Assembly (NCBI GenBank): GCA_020634565.1
Contig: JACKBN010000011.1
Coordinates: 124,001-188,000 of the forward strand
DNA: 64,000 nt
Reading direction: 5' to 3'
Source: Ardenticatenaceae bacterium
Lineage (GTDB): Bacteria; Chloroflexota; Anaerolineae; Promineifilales; Promineifilaceae
The stretch's first letter is position 1. Each line of letters begins with the position of its first letter. Positions 53,702 through 61,796 of the stretch are shown here, one piece after another. The notes under the pieces were generated by a model. The model worked only from the letters and a program-made list of their open reading frames with translations. It was not told the DNA's origin and searched no databases. A program made the position numbers and the translations under genes.

Positions 53702-54583
53702 TTAATCTGTGGGAATTGTTGATAAACCAATTTTAGAGTAAGTGCGGATAAATTCCAAGGCTTGCGGCCATAATTCTTTGTGGGCCGGATCAAACGGCCG
53801 CATCGGTTCATGCCCTGCTTCTTGAAAAGTAACCAACTTTTTGTGGGGGCCGGGCAAAACTTCGTACAGGGTGTCGATGGTGCCGGGCTTGACGGCCGGA
53901 TCGTGTCCACCGCGAAAGATGATCGACGGGGTGGTGAACTTGGGCCAAAGGGTACGGCCGTATGCTGCCATCTTCACCATTTCCACCAGCGCACCGGTAG
54001 GCACACGGCTTACTTTCGCCAGCTGGTTTTGCTGAAAATCCGGGTCGTCAAAATCAATCGTGGGATCAAAATCGAGGACGCGTTCACGGACCAGCTTGCG
54101 CATAGAGCGCATTTTGTGCGGGTAAAACCAGGGCATCACAAAGCGCAAATACTTCATCCAGTTGAGCCGATCATCGGGCGCTTCGTAGATGGGAGTTAAC
54201 ATAATCAGACCGCGAGCCGCCGGATTTTGCAGGCATAGGTTAGCAGCCAGAACGGCACCCATGGAGTGCCCCATTAAGAAAAGCTCGTCGTATTGGCTTT
54301 GGATGGTGTTAAACATTTCCTGGGCTTCACCCAGCCACGCTTGCCGGGAAATTTTGTGCAGCTTGTCGGGATAATGACCATGCCCCGGCAGCAGCGGGCA
54401 ATGAACCGAAACCCCATGTTCAGCCAGGTAGCGGGCCATCGGATGTGAACTGAGTGGGCTACCTAAAAAGCCATGCAGCATAAGGAGGCCAATACGGCCG
54501 TTGCCATTTTCAACCCTGGCTAGTTCTGTGTAGGCACGGCGTTCGGCTGGTACATCATAGTTGGGCGCAAAAGGCATAGACAC
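53702..54583 (-). CDS. Alpha/beta hydrolase (carboxylesterase/monoacylglycerol lipase type)
   Basis: A 293-residue serine hydrolase. The oxyanion strand is GLLMLHGFLGSPLSSHPMA, the nucleophile elbow GHSMG at about 115, the acid is the Asp of RGGHDPAVKPG, and the catalytic His is in EAGHEPM. It has the cap helices of the monoacylglycerol lipase/carboxylesterase (Est30-like) group. No signal peptide. The start may be GTG 54583 or ATG 54577, as AGGACAG lies just upstream. Confidence 0.88.
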   Translation of the reverse strand: MSMPFAPNYDVPAERRAYTELARVENGNGRIGLLMLHGFLGSPLSSHPMARYLAEHGVSVHCPLLPGHGHYPDKLHKISRQAWLGEAQEMFNTIQSQYDELFLMGHSMGAVLAANLCLQNPAARGLIMLTPIYEAPDDRLNWMKYLRFVMPWFYPHKMRSMRKLVRERVLDFDPTIDFDDPDFQQNQLAKVSRVPTGALVEMVKMAAYGRTLWPKFTTPSIIFRGGHDPAVKPGTIDTLYEVLPGPHKKLVTFQEAGHEPMRPFDPAHKELWPQALEFIRTYSKIGLSTIPTD

Positions 54584-54719
54584 TGTCCTTTGTATGTAAA
54601 AAACAGGTAAGCGAAGTGGTTTGTGGTTGTTTGCGTCGGGATTAAGTCTATTCTGCTCAGACTTTATTCTGCTTCGGTGGAAGTATATAAAGAAGCGATA
54701 GGGGTGGCAAGCGCCCCTT

Positions 54720-55196
54720 TTACTTAAGCAAGGTCAGTAGGGAGAGTGAGACGGTGAGGGCGTGGCTCATGGTGGCAATACGGCCGTCTATCAGTGCATA
54801 ACGTAAATCTTTGAGAGAAACCCATTTGATGGCGGTTGCCTTGGGTGTATCCAGCCGCCGGGTGATGGTGCGGCGTGCCTGTTGGGCGCAAAAGAAGTAG
54901 CCAATGCCCGCTGGTCGATCCGTTGCCATCATATGACTGCCGAGATATGACCAGACGGCCGTTTCATACCCTGTATTTTGCAGCAGCGCCTGTTGAATAA
55001 GCGCAAACGGATCAGCGTCATGTGTCAGGTATTGATCAAGCATATGCCAATGGATTCGGGACTTGTCTGGCGAAGATTTTTCAAAAACCAATGCCTGCCC
55101 TGCCTCATTGAGAATTAACGCATTGACATAATCCTTTGTGCAAACACTAGGTGGGTCATCAAGCAGCAAGGGGATGGGCTGTTGCAATTTTTCCAT
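54720..55196 (-). CDS. Nudix-fold protein with degenerate Nudix box
   Basis: A 158-residue protein with the Nudix hydrolase fold outline: DYVNALILNEAGQALVFEKSS, then a box-like ALIQQALLQNTGYET, and IGYFFCAQQ ... AIKWVSLKDL. In an active Nudix box the REUXEEXGU portion supplies metal-binding glutamates. Here that stretch reads QALLQNTGY, with every one replaced. It is therefore likely a non-catalytic ligand-binding or regulatory protein, if the family call is right. It lies alone between the hydrolase and greA. Confidence 0.6.
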   Translation of the reverse strand: MEKLQQPIPLLLDDPPSVCTKDYVNALILNEAGQALVFEKSSPDKSRIHWHMLDQYLTHDADPFALIQQALLQNTGYETAVWSYLGSHMMATDRPAGIGYFFCAQQARRTITRRLDTPKATAIKWVSLKDLRYALIDGRIATMSHALTVSLSLLTLLK

Positions 55197-55509
55197 AACA
55201 ATGACGGCATCGAGGATGGTTGCCTATAAGGCTTCATGCATCCGCTAAATGCCCGGCTCCTGTGATTTTTCGTCTCGCTTGCGCAAAGAGCGACTCGTAC
55301 ACCTCGCAATAACTGCCGCTATCTGTCCCAAATTACTTCCCCATTTCTTTGGGCCAGAAAACGGCTTCTGTAGTGTACGGTGAAAAATAGGTCAGTTCAA
55401 TGTGCCAATCTGCCTACTTGAAGGGCTTATTCGGCCTGATTTCGGTGAAATATGCTCTTTTATAAATCTGAAAAATGAATGAATTTCCTGCGAGTGAAAT
55501 TGAAACAGC

Positions 55510-55538
55510 TAGACAGAAGACAAGCGCTCAGTTATACT
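55510..55538 (+). promoter_or_regulatory. greA promoter (TAGACA-17-TATACT)
   Basis: TAGACA at 55510-55515 and TATACT at 55533-55538, each one base off consensus, with the optimal 17-base spacer. Transcription would start near 55545, giving a 160-base leader. Confidence 0.7.
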
Positions 55539-55586
55539 ACCTCTCGTTCAACGTAGAGCAATCGTCATCTAAAAACAGGTATTTTG

Positions 55587-55609
55587 CCCCGCAAAGAGCG
55601 GGGTTCTTT
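55587..55609 (+). terminator. Hairpin with weak T-tract in the greA leader
   Basis: CCCCGC, five-base loop, GCGGGG, then TTCTTT, about 100 bases before greA and downstream of its promoter. It could attenuate greA. The E. coli greA leader is also known to terminate early, giving GraL RNAs; any link here is analogy. Confidence 0.5.
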
Positions 55610-55706
55610 GGTTCAATCTAGCTGGGAGCCGCGTTAAAGAACAAGTTGTGGTAGAGCCCACATATATTCCCACTTATTAGCCTAAATTGCACACGGAGAA
55701 AAGGCA

Positions 55707-56192
55707 ATGACGCAAGATTTGACAGATGTTGTCTATTTAACTGAAGAAGGATTACAAAAAATAAAAGAAGAGCTGGCTTACCTGAAGGGCGAAAAGCAGG
55801 AAGAGTTAGCAACGAAACTGCAGATAGCCATTGCTCAGGGTGATTTGAAGGAAAATGCTGATTATCACGCCGCGAAAGAGGAGCAAGGATTTGTAGACGG
55901 CCGTATTAAAGACCTGGAAGATTCCCTGCGTCGTGCCAAAATTATTGAAGATGTGGGCCCGGCTGATAAGGTCCGCGTGGGTCATACCGTCACTGTTTTG
56001 GAACTGGATGATGGGGACGAGTATGAAGCCACTTACACCATTGTGGGGGCGCATGAGGCTGATCCGAGTAACGGCCGTATCTCCAACGAATCCCCCTTTG
56101 GTCGCGCCCTGTTAGGTGCCAAAAAAGGCCAGACAGTCGCCGTGCAAACCCCCGGCGGGCAGATTCAACTGCGTATTCAAACGATCGAATAA
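55707..56192 (+). CDS. greA: Transcription elongation factor GreA
   Basis: A 161-residue transcript-cleavage factor. The N-terminal coiled coil (LTEEGLQKIKEELAYLKGEKQEELATKL) ends in the tip motif GDLKENADYHAAKEEQGFVDGRI, with the Asp and Glu that place metal in the polymerase active site. The C-terminal FKBP-like domain ends SPFGRALLGAKKGQTVAVQTPGG. Normal length. ACGGAG precedes ATG 55707. Confidence 0.96.
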   Translation: MTQDLTDVVYLTEEGLQKIKEELAYLKGEKQEELATKLQIAIAQGDLKENADYHAAKEEQGFVDGRIKDLEDSLRRAKIIEDVGPADKVRVGHTVTVLELDDGDEYEATYTIVGAHEADPSNGRISNESPFGRALLGAKKGQTVAVQTPGGQIQLRIQTIE

Positions 56193-56216
56193 TTTAGAGT
56201 AGATTTAGCGTTTTGG

Positions 56217-56254
56217 AACGGCCGTTTCTCACTTACTGGGAAGCGGCCGTTTTT
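56217..56254 (+). terminator. Rho-independent terminator after greA
   Basis: AACGGCCGTTTC pairs with GAAGCGGCCGTT across a loop, then TTTTTTT. Both arms are built on the genome-wide octamer ACGGCCGT or a one-base variant. Confidence 0.88.
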
Positions 56255-58339
56255 TTATGCATGTTTGGGCGAAACCGCTGAAAAGCAGCGTCGCAATTGC
56301 TCTTCATCTGAACGACGTACAAAAACGCTCAGCACATCATCTGGCTGTAAGATGGTATTGCCGTGGGGAACCAGCATCGCCCCCTGACGCCTCACCGAAA
56401 CCACAACGCACTCATACGGAAGCTTGGGGGCAACGGCAGCCAGCGTTTGCTGTGCCGCGGGGCTCTCCGGCGTAATCTCAATGTCCATAAAGCACATTTG
56501 CTGGTTTGATTGCACCGGCAGCTTTTCTACATCCGGTTCTGATTTGTCTTGGCGTCGCCGTGCCAGGGCTACATTATAAGCCTTCACAATATCAGAGCGG
56601 CGAATGGTACCCACCACACGACGCGGCTCCTCCCGGCTGACAACCGGTAGTTTATTGATACCGCGAATCGCCAGACGCTGCACAATCTCGCTTAATGGTT
56701 CATCCTCAAAAGCTGTTAGCAGCCGGCCCACCGTGGCAATATCCTGCACATGTAGGTCTGCACTGTTTTCCCTGTTCGCAACGCGTTCATAATCTCGCAG
56801 ACTCACCATGCCCACCAGATTCAAATCTTCATCGACGACGGGGAAGCTGTGATGGTGTGTACGCTGCAATAATTCACCCAACTGGGGCAGCGGCATATTT
56901 GCCTGCACCAGATAGGGATCTATGGTCATGGCTTCTTTTACTTGCAAACTCTGCATCACATCCAGATCGCGCCCCCGTTGCAGGCTGATGCCCTTTAGCC
57001 GCAGTTTCAGCGTATAGATCGATTCGGGGAAGAGGTGTTCTGCCAGCAAGGTGGCCAACACGGTGGCCAGCATGAGGGGCAAGATAAGCTTGTAATCGTT
57101 GGACATTTCAAACACGATGAGAACGGCCGTAATCGGTGCCCTCGCTGCCCCAGAAAAAACGGCCGCCATGCCCACAATTGCATACGCTCCCGGATTGACC
57201 GCTATCTCTGGCCAGATGGAATGAGCCACTGTGCCCACCATACCTCCCACAATGGCGCCCATAAACAAACCCGGTGCAAATACACCGCCAGAGTTCCCGC
57301 TGCCCAGCGTAAAGCAGGTTGCCAGCAGCTTGGTAATCAACAATCCTCCCATCAAACCCAACGAAAGCGAAAAATCTTCCGCGATGGCTTCCCCAATGAA
57401 TTCCAGTCCGGGACCAAGCGCTTCGCGCTCAGGCAGCAGCAGCGCCACGCCCAGCGTCAGTAGCATGCCCACACTGGCCTTAAATGCAGGATGCAGCCGC
57501 CATTCATCGAACCGGTCTTCCATAAAATAAAGTAGCCGGATAAAGAGCACAGCCACCAAAGCGGCCAATACGCCCAACACGACGTAGATAGGCAGTTCCT
57601 GGAATTGAAACGGATAGGCTGGCACGGTAAAAGCGGGACGGTCGCTCAAAAATGCCCGACCAATCACGCTGGCAGCAACGGAACTAATCACCACTGCGCC
57701 AAAGTAGCTGACGGTGAATTTGCCCAAGATGACTTCCAGGGCAAAAATGGCTCCGGCAATGGGGGCATTAAAGGTGGCGGCAATGCCCGCGGCTGAGCCA
57801 CAAGCCACCAGCGTGCGCGTCCGGTCGGCTGAAAAGTGAAGCAGTTGAGCTATTGTAGAGCCTAAGGCTGAGCCCACCTGAACAATCGGACCTTCACGGC
57901 CTGCGGAACCGCCTGTTCCAATGGTTAACGAAGAAGCCAAAACTTTGATGGAGGCAACCCGTGGCCGTATCCGGCCACCGCGCAGAGCCAGTGCTTCCAT
58001 TACCTCTGGTACCCCATGCCCCTTCGCTTCTTTGGCCCACTGATTAACGATAAAACCAACTATCAGACCGCCAACACCCATGGCTAAAACCAGCCCAAGT
58101 ACATCTCCTGTCCACAGCTGAAGCTGCTTGGTAAACTGGCTAATTTGGCGCAGCAGCCAAACAAAAACGACAGCGCCCAGGCCTGTGCCAACCCCAACAA
58201 TCAGGGCGATAAGCACCATGACTAAGGAATCGGGTGGTTGTACCTGGTCAATATGCTGGCGCAGTTTGTGGCCAATGCGCCAAAGGAGGTCAGTGGTGGG
58301 ATGGTTACGGCCGTTTGCCATACGTATTATCCTTGCCAA
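56255..58339 (-). CDS. ClC-type chloride channel/antiporter with CBS and TrkA-C domains
   Basis: A 694-residue ClC protein. The membrane domain (about 35-450) has GTGGSAGREGPIVQVGSA with the gating Glu, FNAPIAGAIFALEVILG, and GSGNSGGVFAPGLFMGA for the anion path. Two CBS domains follow (about 475-600; VKEAMTIDPYLVQANMPLP and LLTAFEDEPLSEIVQRLAIRGINKLPVV), then a TrkA-C/RCK_C domain (about 620-690; CVVVSVRRQGAMLVPHGNTILQPDDVLSVFV). The C-terminal combination suggests nucleotide or ligand gating. The true start may be ATG 58339 or an ATG six codons later. Confidence 0.93.
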   Translation of the reverse strand: MARIIRMANGRNHPTTDLLWRIGHKLRQHIDQVQPPDSLVMVLIALIVGVGTGLGAVVFVWLLRQISQFTKQLQLWTGDVLGLVLAMGVGGLIVGFIVNQWAKEAKGHGVPEVMEALALRGGRIRPRVASIKVLASSLTIGTGGSAGREGPIVQVGSALGSTIAQLLHFSADRTRTLVACGSAAGIAATFNAPIAGAIFALEVILGKFTVSYFGAVVISSVAASVIGRAFLSDRPAFTVPAYPFQFQELPIYVVLGVLAALVAVLFIRLLYFMEDRFDEWRLHPAFKASVGMLLTLGVALLLPEREALGPGLEFIGEAIAEDFSLSLGLMGGLLITKLLATCFTLGSGNSGGVFAPGLFMGAIVGGMVGTVAHSIWPEIAVNPGAYAIVGMAAVFSGAARAPITAVLIVFEMSNDYKLILPLMLATVLATLLAEHLFPESIYTLKLRLKGISLQRGRDLDVMQSLQVKEAMTIDPYLVQANMPLPQLGELLQRTHHHSFPVVDEDLNLVGMVSLRDYERVANRENSADLHVQDIATVGRLLTAFEDEPLSEIVQRLAIRGINKLPVVSREEPRRVVGTIRRSDIVKAYNVALARRRQDKSEPDVEKLPVQSNQQMCFMDIEITPESPAAQQTLAAVAPKLPYECVVVSVRRQGAMLVPHGNTILQPDDVLSVFVRRSDEEQLRRCFSAVSPKHA

Positions 58340-58386
58340 GTGGGTGTTGATTTTTGCTTATTGTACCGATTTTAGCGAAATGAGCA

Positions 58387-58416
58387 TTGACAGTTCTCTC
58401 GCCAATCTGTTACCAT
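58387..58416 (+). promoter_or_regulatory. Candidate aspS promoter (TTGACA-18-TACCAT)
   Basis: Perfect TTGACA at 58387-58392 and TACCAT at 58411-58416. Transcription would begin near 58423, just before T-box stem I. Confidence 0.55.
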
Positions 58417-58435
58417 GCCTCTCCAAACAATTTAG

Positions 58436-58786
58436 TAGCTAAAAGCGATGAAAGGGACAGGTTAACAGGCCCCTTGGCTGCCCAGAGAGCGACCCATCTG
58501 CTGCAAGGATCGCCAGCAAACCCCGTTAACGACACCCTTGAGCTAGACGGTGAACGGTTATCCGTAAACGGTAATCAGTCAAACTAAAAACTGATTACGG
58601 ATTACCGATAACTGAGTAACCGATTTCGGGTGCGCCCGTTACAGCGCCCAGGCTTAGGTGATGTGAAATGCACACCAGGCCGCAAGAGGCCCGCGTCAGG
58701 CTTATCTGGCAACGGCAAATTGGTGGTGGCACCACGAGCGCAAAAATTGACGCCCGTCCTCCAAAAGTGAGGGCGGGCGTTTTTTA
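58436..58786 (+). promoter_or_regulatory. T-box riboswitch, Asp specificity (GAC specifier)
   Basis: Stem I closes with TAGCT (58436-58440)/AGCTA (58541-58545). It has the AAAGCGATGAAAGGG base region, CAGAGAGCG (AG bulge) and CTGCTGCAAGGATCG in the distal part. The specifier loop on the 3' side has GAC (58531-58533) flanked by GTTAAC and ACCC, the Asp codon. The T-box sequence GGTGGCACCACG (58725-58736) holds TGGC, which pairs with GCCA, the acceptor end expected of tRNA-Asp with G73. A terminator (ACGCCCGTCCTC/GAGGGCGGGCGT + TTTTTT, 58750-58786) overlaps the antiterminator region. It controls aspS. Confidence 0.88.
58549..58623. repeat. Heptamer-repeat hairpin inside the aspS T-box
   Basis: GGTGAAC, GGTTATC, CGTAAAC, GGTAATC and then TGATTAC, GGATTAC, CGATAAC. 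It lies between stem I and the antiterminator, where stems II/III are expected. Words match those in purL and after murI. Confidence 0.85.
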
Positions 58787-58821
58787 TGCGTTGGGCAGCG
58801 TTTTTTGCTGCTCATATGCAG

Positions 58822-58854
58822 ACTCGTCCTCCAAACAAGGGGGACGAGTTTTTT
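58822..58854 (+). terminator. Second tandem terminator in the aspS leader
   Basis: ACTCGTCCTCC, six-base loop, GGGGGACGAGT, then TTTTTTG. It follows the T-box terminator by about 35 bases and its sequence resembles it (GTCCTCC). It has no T-box sequence of its own. Confidence 0.85.
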
Positions 58855-58867
58855 GTTTTATTGGGCC

Positions 58868-58896
58868 GTAGAGACGTTGCATTGCAACGTCTCTAC
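58868..58896. repeat. Perfect REP-like palindrome (GTAG/CTAC) before aspS
   Basis: GTAGAGACGTTGCA, one base, and the exact complement TGCAACGTCTCTAC. It ends eight bases before the aspS ribosome binding site. Confidence 0.9.
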
Positions 58897-58914
58897 CAAC
58901 AAACGGAGGTTCTT

Positions 58915-60216
58915 ATGAACACAATTCGAACAGTTGAAGCAAGCAGCCACATCGGGCAGCAAGTGCGCCTGACGGGGTGGCTGCACAATGTACGCCGCCT
59001 GGGTGGCGTCAGTTTTGTGGTGCTGCGTGATGGCTGGGGCACCATTCAGGCCGTCACCGAAAGCGAGGCGGACTTGGCACCCATCGCCGAGCTGAGCCTG
59101 GAAAGCGTCATCGCCCTGACCGGTACGGTAGTAGCCACGCCGCAAGCGCCGGGCGGCATTGAGCTGTACCAGCCACAAATTCAGGTCATCACGTCGGTGA
59201 CGGAGCCAGCGCCGGTGCCGTTGCAGCAAAAGCGGCTAAAAGCCGGGCTGCCTACGCTGCTGGACCACGCCGTCGTGGCCAACCGGCACCCCGAGCGGCG
59301 GGCGGTGTTTCGCCTGGCTTCTGGAGCGATGGCTGGCTTCCGCAAGACGCTACGCGCGAATCATTTCACCGAAATTCAGTCACCCAAGCTGGTGGCTTCG
59401 GCTACGGAGAGCGGGGCGAACGTGTTTAAGCTGGAATATTTTGGCGGCGATGCGTTTCTGGCGCAAAGTCCACAGTTCTACAAGCAAATCATGGTGGGCG
59501 TGTTTGCCCGCGTCTTTGAAGTCGGCCCCGTTTTCCGGGCTGAGCCGCACGACACGACGCGCCACGTGAACGAGTACGTGAGTCTGGATGTGGAGTTTGG
59601 CTTCATCGAAAATCATTTTACGGTGATGGCGATGGTGCGCACGGTGCTGGCGGGCATATTCCAAACGTTGGCAGCGGAGTACGCGGCAGAATTGGAACTG
59701 CTGAAGGCTAATCTGCCGGAAGTGCCCGCCGAAATCCCGCACATTCATTTTGCCGAAGCGCAGGAACTGATCTGGCAGCGGCATGGCGTGGATGTGCGAG
59801 GCGAGCCGGACCTGTCGCCGCAGGATGAGCGATGGCTGGGCGAGTGGGCGCAGCAGGAGCACGGCAGCGACTTTCTGTTTGTGGTAGGCTACCCGATGGG
59901 GAAACGGCCGTTCTACACCCATCCCGACCCGCAAAATCCCGAATACTCTAACTCGTTCGACCTGCTGTTTCGCGGTACAGAACTGATTACAGGCGGGCAA
60001 CGTCTGCACGTGTACGCAGACTATTTGGCCGCTTTGGAAAAGGCAAACTTGCCCACAGAACCATTTGAGACGTACTTGGAAGCGTTCCGCTACGGGATGC
60101 CACCGCACGGTGGCTTTGCCATCGGACTGGAGCGGGTGCTGATGCAGCTGTTGGGCCTGCCCAACCTTCGCCTGGCCACGCTCTTCCCTCGCGACCAAAA
60201 GCGTCTCACCCCGTGA
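58915..60216 (+). CDS. aspS: Aspartyl-tRNA synthetase, archaeal/non-discriminating type
   Basis: A 433-residue class IIb synthetase, short like archaeal AspRS (about 430) rather than the bacterial type (about 590 with GAD insertion). It has an OB-fold anticodon domain (VRLTGWLHNVRRLGGVSFVVLRDGWG), motif 2 FEVGPVFRAEPHDTTRHVNEY, and motif 3 GGFAIGLERVLMQLLGLPNLRLATLFPRD. AspRS and AsnRS are close in this group; the GAC specifier and TGGC bulge of the T-box support Asp. It may aminoacylate both tRNA-Asp and tRNA-Asn. CGGAGG precedes ATG 58915. Confidence 0.87.
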   Translation: MNTIRTVEASSHIGQQVRLTGWLHNVRRLGGVSFVVLRDGWGTIQAVTESEADLAPIAELSLESVIALTGTVVATPQAPGGIELYQPQIQVITSVTEPAPVPLQQKRLKAGLPTLLDHAVVANRHPERRAVFRLASGAMAGFRKTLRANHFTEIQSPKLVASATESGANVFKLEYFGGDAFLAQSPQFYKQIMVGVFARVFEVGPVFRAEPHDTTRHVNEYVSLDVEFGFIENHFTVMAMVRTVLAGIFQTLAAEYAAELELLKANLPEVPAEIPHIHFAEAQELIWQRHGVDVRGEPDLSPQDERWLGEWAQQEHGSDFLFVVGYPMGKRPFYTHPDPQNPEYSNSFDLLFRGTELITGGQRLHVYADYLAALEKANLPTEPFETYLEAFRYGMPPHGGFAIGLERVLMQLLGLPNLRLATLFPRDQKRLTP

Positions 60217-60223
60217 TGAACGA

Positions 60224-60279
60224 TTTACAGCCACGAGATATTATGCTATCATTGACTGCATTGCAGTCAATGATAGCAT
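60224..60279 (+). promoter_or_regulatory. fitAB promoter with 18-bp perfect palindromic operator
   Basis: TTTACA (60224-60229) and TATCAT (60247-60252) are spaced by 17 bases. The -10 box lies in the left arm of a perfect palindrome, ATGCTATCATTGACTGCA (60243-60260), one base, and its complement (60262-60279). Binding there by the FitA-VapBC complex would block the promoter, the usual autoregulation for such pairs. Confidence 0.8.
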
Positions 60280-60293
60280 TCTTGAGGTGAGGT

Positions 60294-60542
60294 ATGGCAA
60301 CGCTAACCATTCGGAATTTAGATAACCAAACAAAGCAAAAATTGCGCCAAATTGCGGCGGCACGGGGGCATTCAATGGAAGAAGAAGTGCGCCGCATCCT
60401 GGATCGTGCGGTGCAGCAGGCTGAGGAAAAAGGATTAGGCTCACGTATCGTTAAACAATTTGCGGCTATTGGCGGTGTGGAATTGGAATTGCCAGCCCGT
60501 TCTGCGGTTCGTCCAGCCCCGAATTTTGAAGAGCTACCATGA
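60294..60542 (+). CDS. FitA-like ribbon-helix-helix antitoxin
   Basis: An 82-residue antitoxin. Its ribbon-helix-helix domain is MATLTIRNLDNQTKQKLRQIAAARGHSMEEEVRRILDRAV, the FitA/CopG-like pattern; the C-terminal tail ending in RSAVRPAPNFEELP would wrap the toxin. It overlaps the toxin start by four bases (ATGA), as is normal for these pairs. GAGGTGAGG precedes ATG 60294. Confidence 0.9.
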   Translation: MATLTIRNLDNQTKQKLRQIAAARGHSMEEEVRRILDRAVQQAEEKGLGSRIVKQFAAIGGVELELPARSAVRPAPNFEELP

Positions 60543-60961
60543 TTTTGCTAGATACAAATGTTTTGTCTGAGTTGATGAAACCAGCGCCTGAGGCAAGTGT
60601 AGTGCGCTGGGTGGACGATCAACTGGTAGATACTCTTTACATTAGCGCGATTACGCGGGCCGAGGTTGAGTTAGGCATTGCCTTATTGCCAGAAGGTCGG
60701 CGTAAGCAGCAAATTGCGGGTGCTGCCCAGCAGATGTTTGCTCAGTTTTCGGGAAGATGCTTGGTTTTTGGTGAAACGGCCGCAGTTCAATATGGTCAAT
60801 TGGTGGCAGAGAGGACGAGAAACGGTCGTCCCATCACCGTCGAAGATGCCCAAATTGCCGCCATTGCCCTGGCAGGAGGCTTACGCTTGGCCACCCGCAA
60901 TGAAAAAGACTTTGTGGATATTCCGGGTTTAGTGGTGATCAATCCTTGGATGCTGGGTTAA
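60539..60961 (+). CDS. FitB/VapC-type PIN-domain toxin
   Basis: A 140-residue PIN ribonuclease. The acidic site residues are visible: MILLDTNVLSELMKP (first Asp), SAITRAEVELGIALLP (Glu), and EDAQIAAIALAGGLRLATRNEKDF with the later Asp residues. It would cleave RNA when not bound by the antitoxin. Intact length suggests a working pair. Confidence 0.93.
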   Translation: MILLDTNVLSELMKPAPEASVVRWVDDQLVDTLYISAITRAEVELGIALLPEGRRKQQIAGAAQQMFAQFSGRCLVFGETAAVQYGQLVAERTRNGRPITVEDAQIAAIALAGGLRLATRNEKDFVDIPGLVVINPWMLG

Positions 60962-60982
60962 TGGCTCCCCAAATCCAATCAA

Positions 60983-61729
60983 TTAACGTGGCACAAAGGC
61001 ATCACCTATCCCGTTCACAAGTAGCGTTAAGGAATATTGAACTGATCCTGAATGATTGATTTTACACTGGACCTGAAACAGGCGTCCTAAAATTTCTGTC
61101 CAAACAAAAAACGTAAGAGAATATCCTTCCTCTGCTGGATTGCAACGGGGTGGAAAAATGCGAGCATCAAGCTCTTCGATGAGCTTGGCATCTTCCAGCA
61201 GTTTCTGTTGAAATTTCTCTGAAATCGACCATAATTTTTCGTGTCGTTCTTTTGAGGGGACTATTTGTGAGGCTTTTGAAATCAGCTTGGGTCTGCCAAG
61301 GTAATTCAACTTTAACTCTGTAAATAAGGTGGCAAATTCTGTAGGTTGGCTGGGTAGTAGCTTTAGAAATTCTTCAAGTAGTAAAAATTTCTCGAAATCT
61401 TGATTGTTCAGATGGTTATCCAGCCAGAGAACTTCATCGTTGGTAGCATAGTGCGCCAAGATTGTCTCAACTGACCGATAATCCAATTGAAAAACTTTGC
61501 AGTATTTTGTCTCAAATCCACGCTTCTTGCGATAGTGAAAGTTTTCTGGTTTGTGAAACAGTTCGATACGATGATCTTCCATCCCACCCCTCATTTCATA
61601 TGCTTGAGCAGGTAGAGGGCTTTGAGCGTAGTTGATGAAAAAGCTAGCAAATTTCACTGCCAGCGGGTCTTCTGGATATGGTGGCGTAGGGGGCTTTCTG
61701 CGAAATAAGTCTCGGATTTTGCGTAACAT
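60983..61729 (-). CDS. Hypothetical protein
   Basis: A 248-residue soluble protein that I do not recognise. Its sequence is AT-richer than neighbours and has no ACGGCCGT. Features are a basic N-terminus (MLRKIRDLFRRKPPTPPYP), an acidic helical middle (NNQDFEKFLLLEEFLKLLPSQP) and a C-terminal beta region (GYSLTFFVWTEILGRLFQVQC). GAGGATGA precedes ATG 61729. It may be acquired along with the neighbouring toxin-antitoxin pair, but this is conjecture. Confidence 0.65.
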   Translation of the reverse strand: MLRKIRDLFRRKPPTPPYPEDPLAVKFASFFINYAQSPLPAQAYEMRGGMEDHRIELFHKPENFHYRKKRGFETKYCKVFQLDYRSVETILAHYATNDEVLWLDNHLNNQDFEKFLLLEEFLKLLPSQPTEFATLFTELKLNYLGRPKLISKASQIVPSKERHEKLWSISEKFQQKLLEDAKLIEELDARIFPPRCNPAEEGYSLTFFVWTEILGRLFQVQCKINHSGSVQYSLTLLVNGIGDAFVPR

Positions 61730-61796
61730 TTATTCATCCTCACAAAAAATTCTTGCGACGTGGCTTGCAGATTTCAAATGCTCCCCAATTAATCAA

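Larger units (their letters stand above)
55197..55706. other. Intergenic region with greA promoter and leader
   Basis: About 500 bases. The left 300 hold nothing recognisable. The right part has the greA promoter and a leader hairpin, listed separately. Confidence 0.5.
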
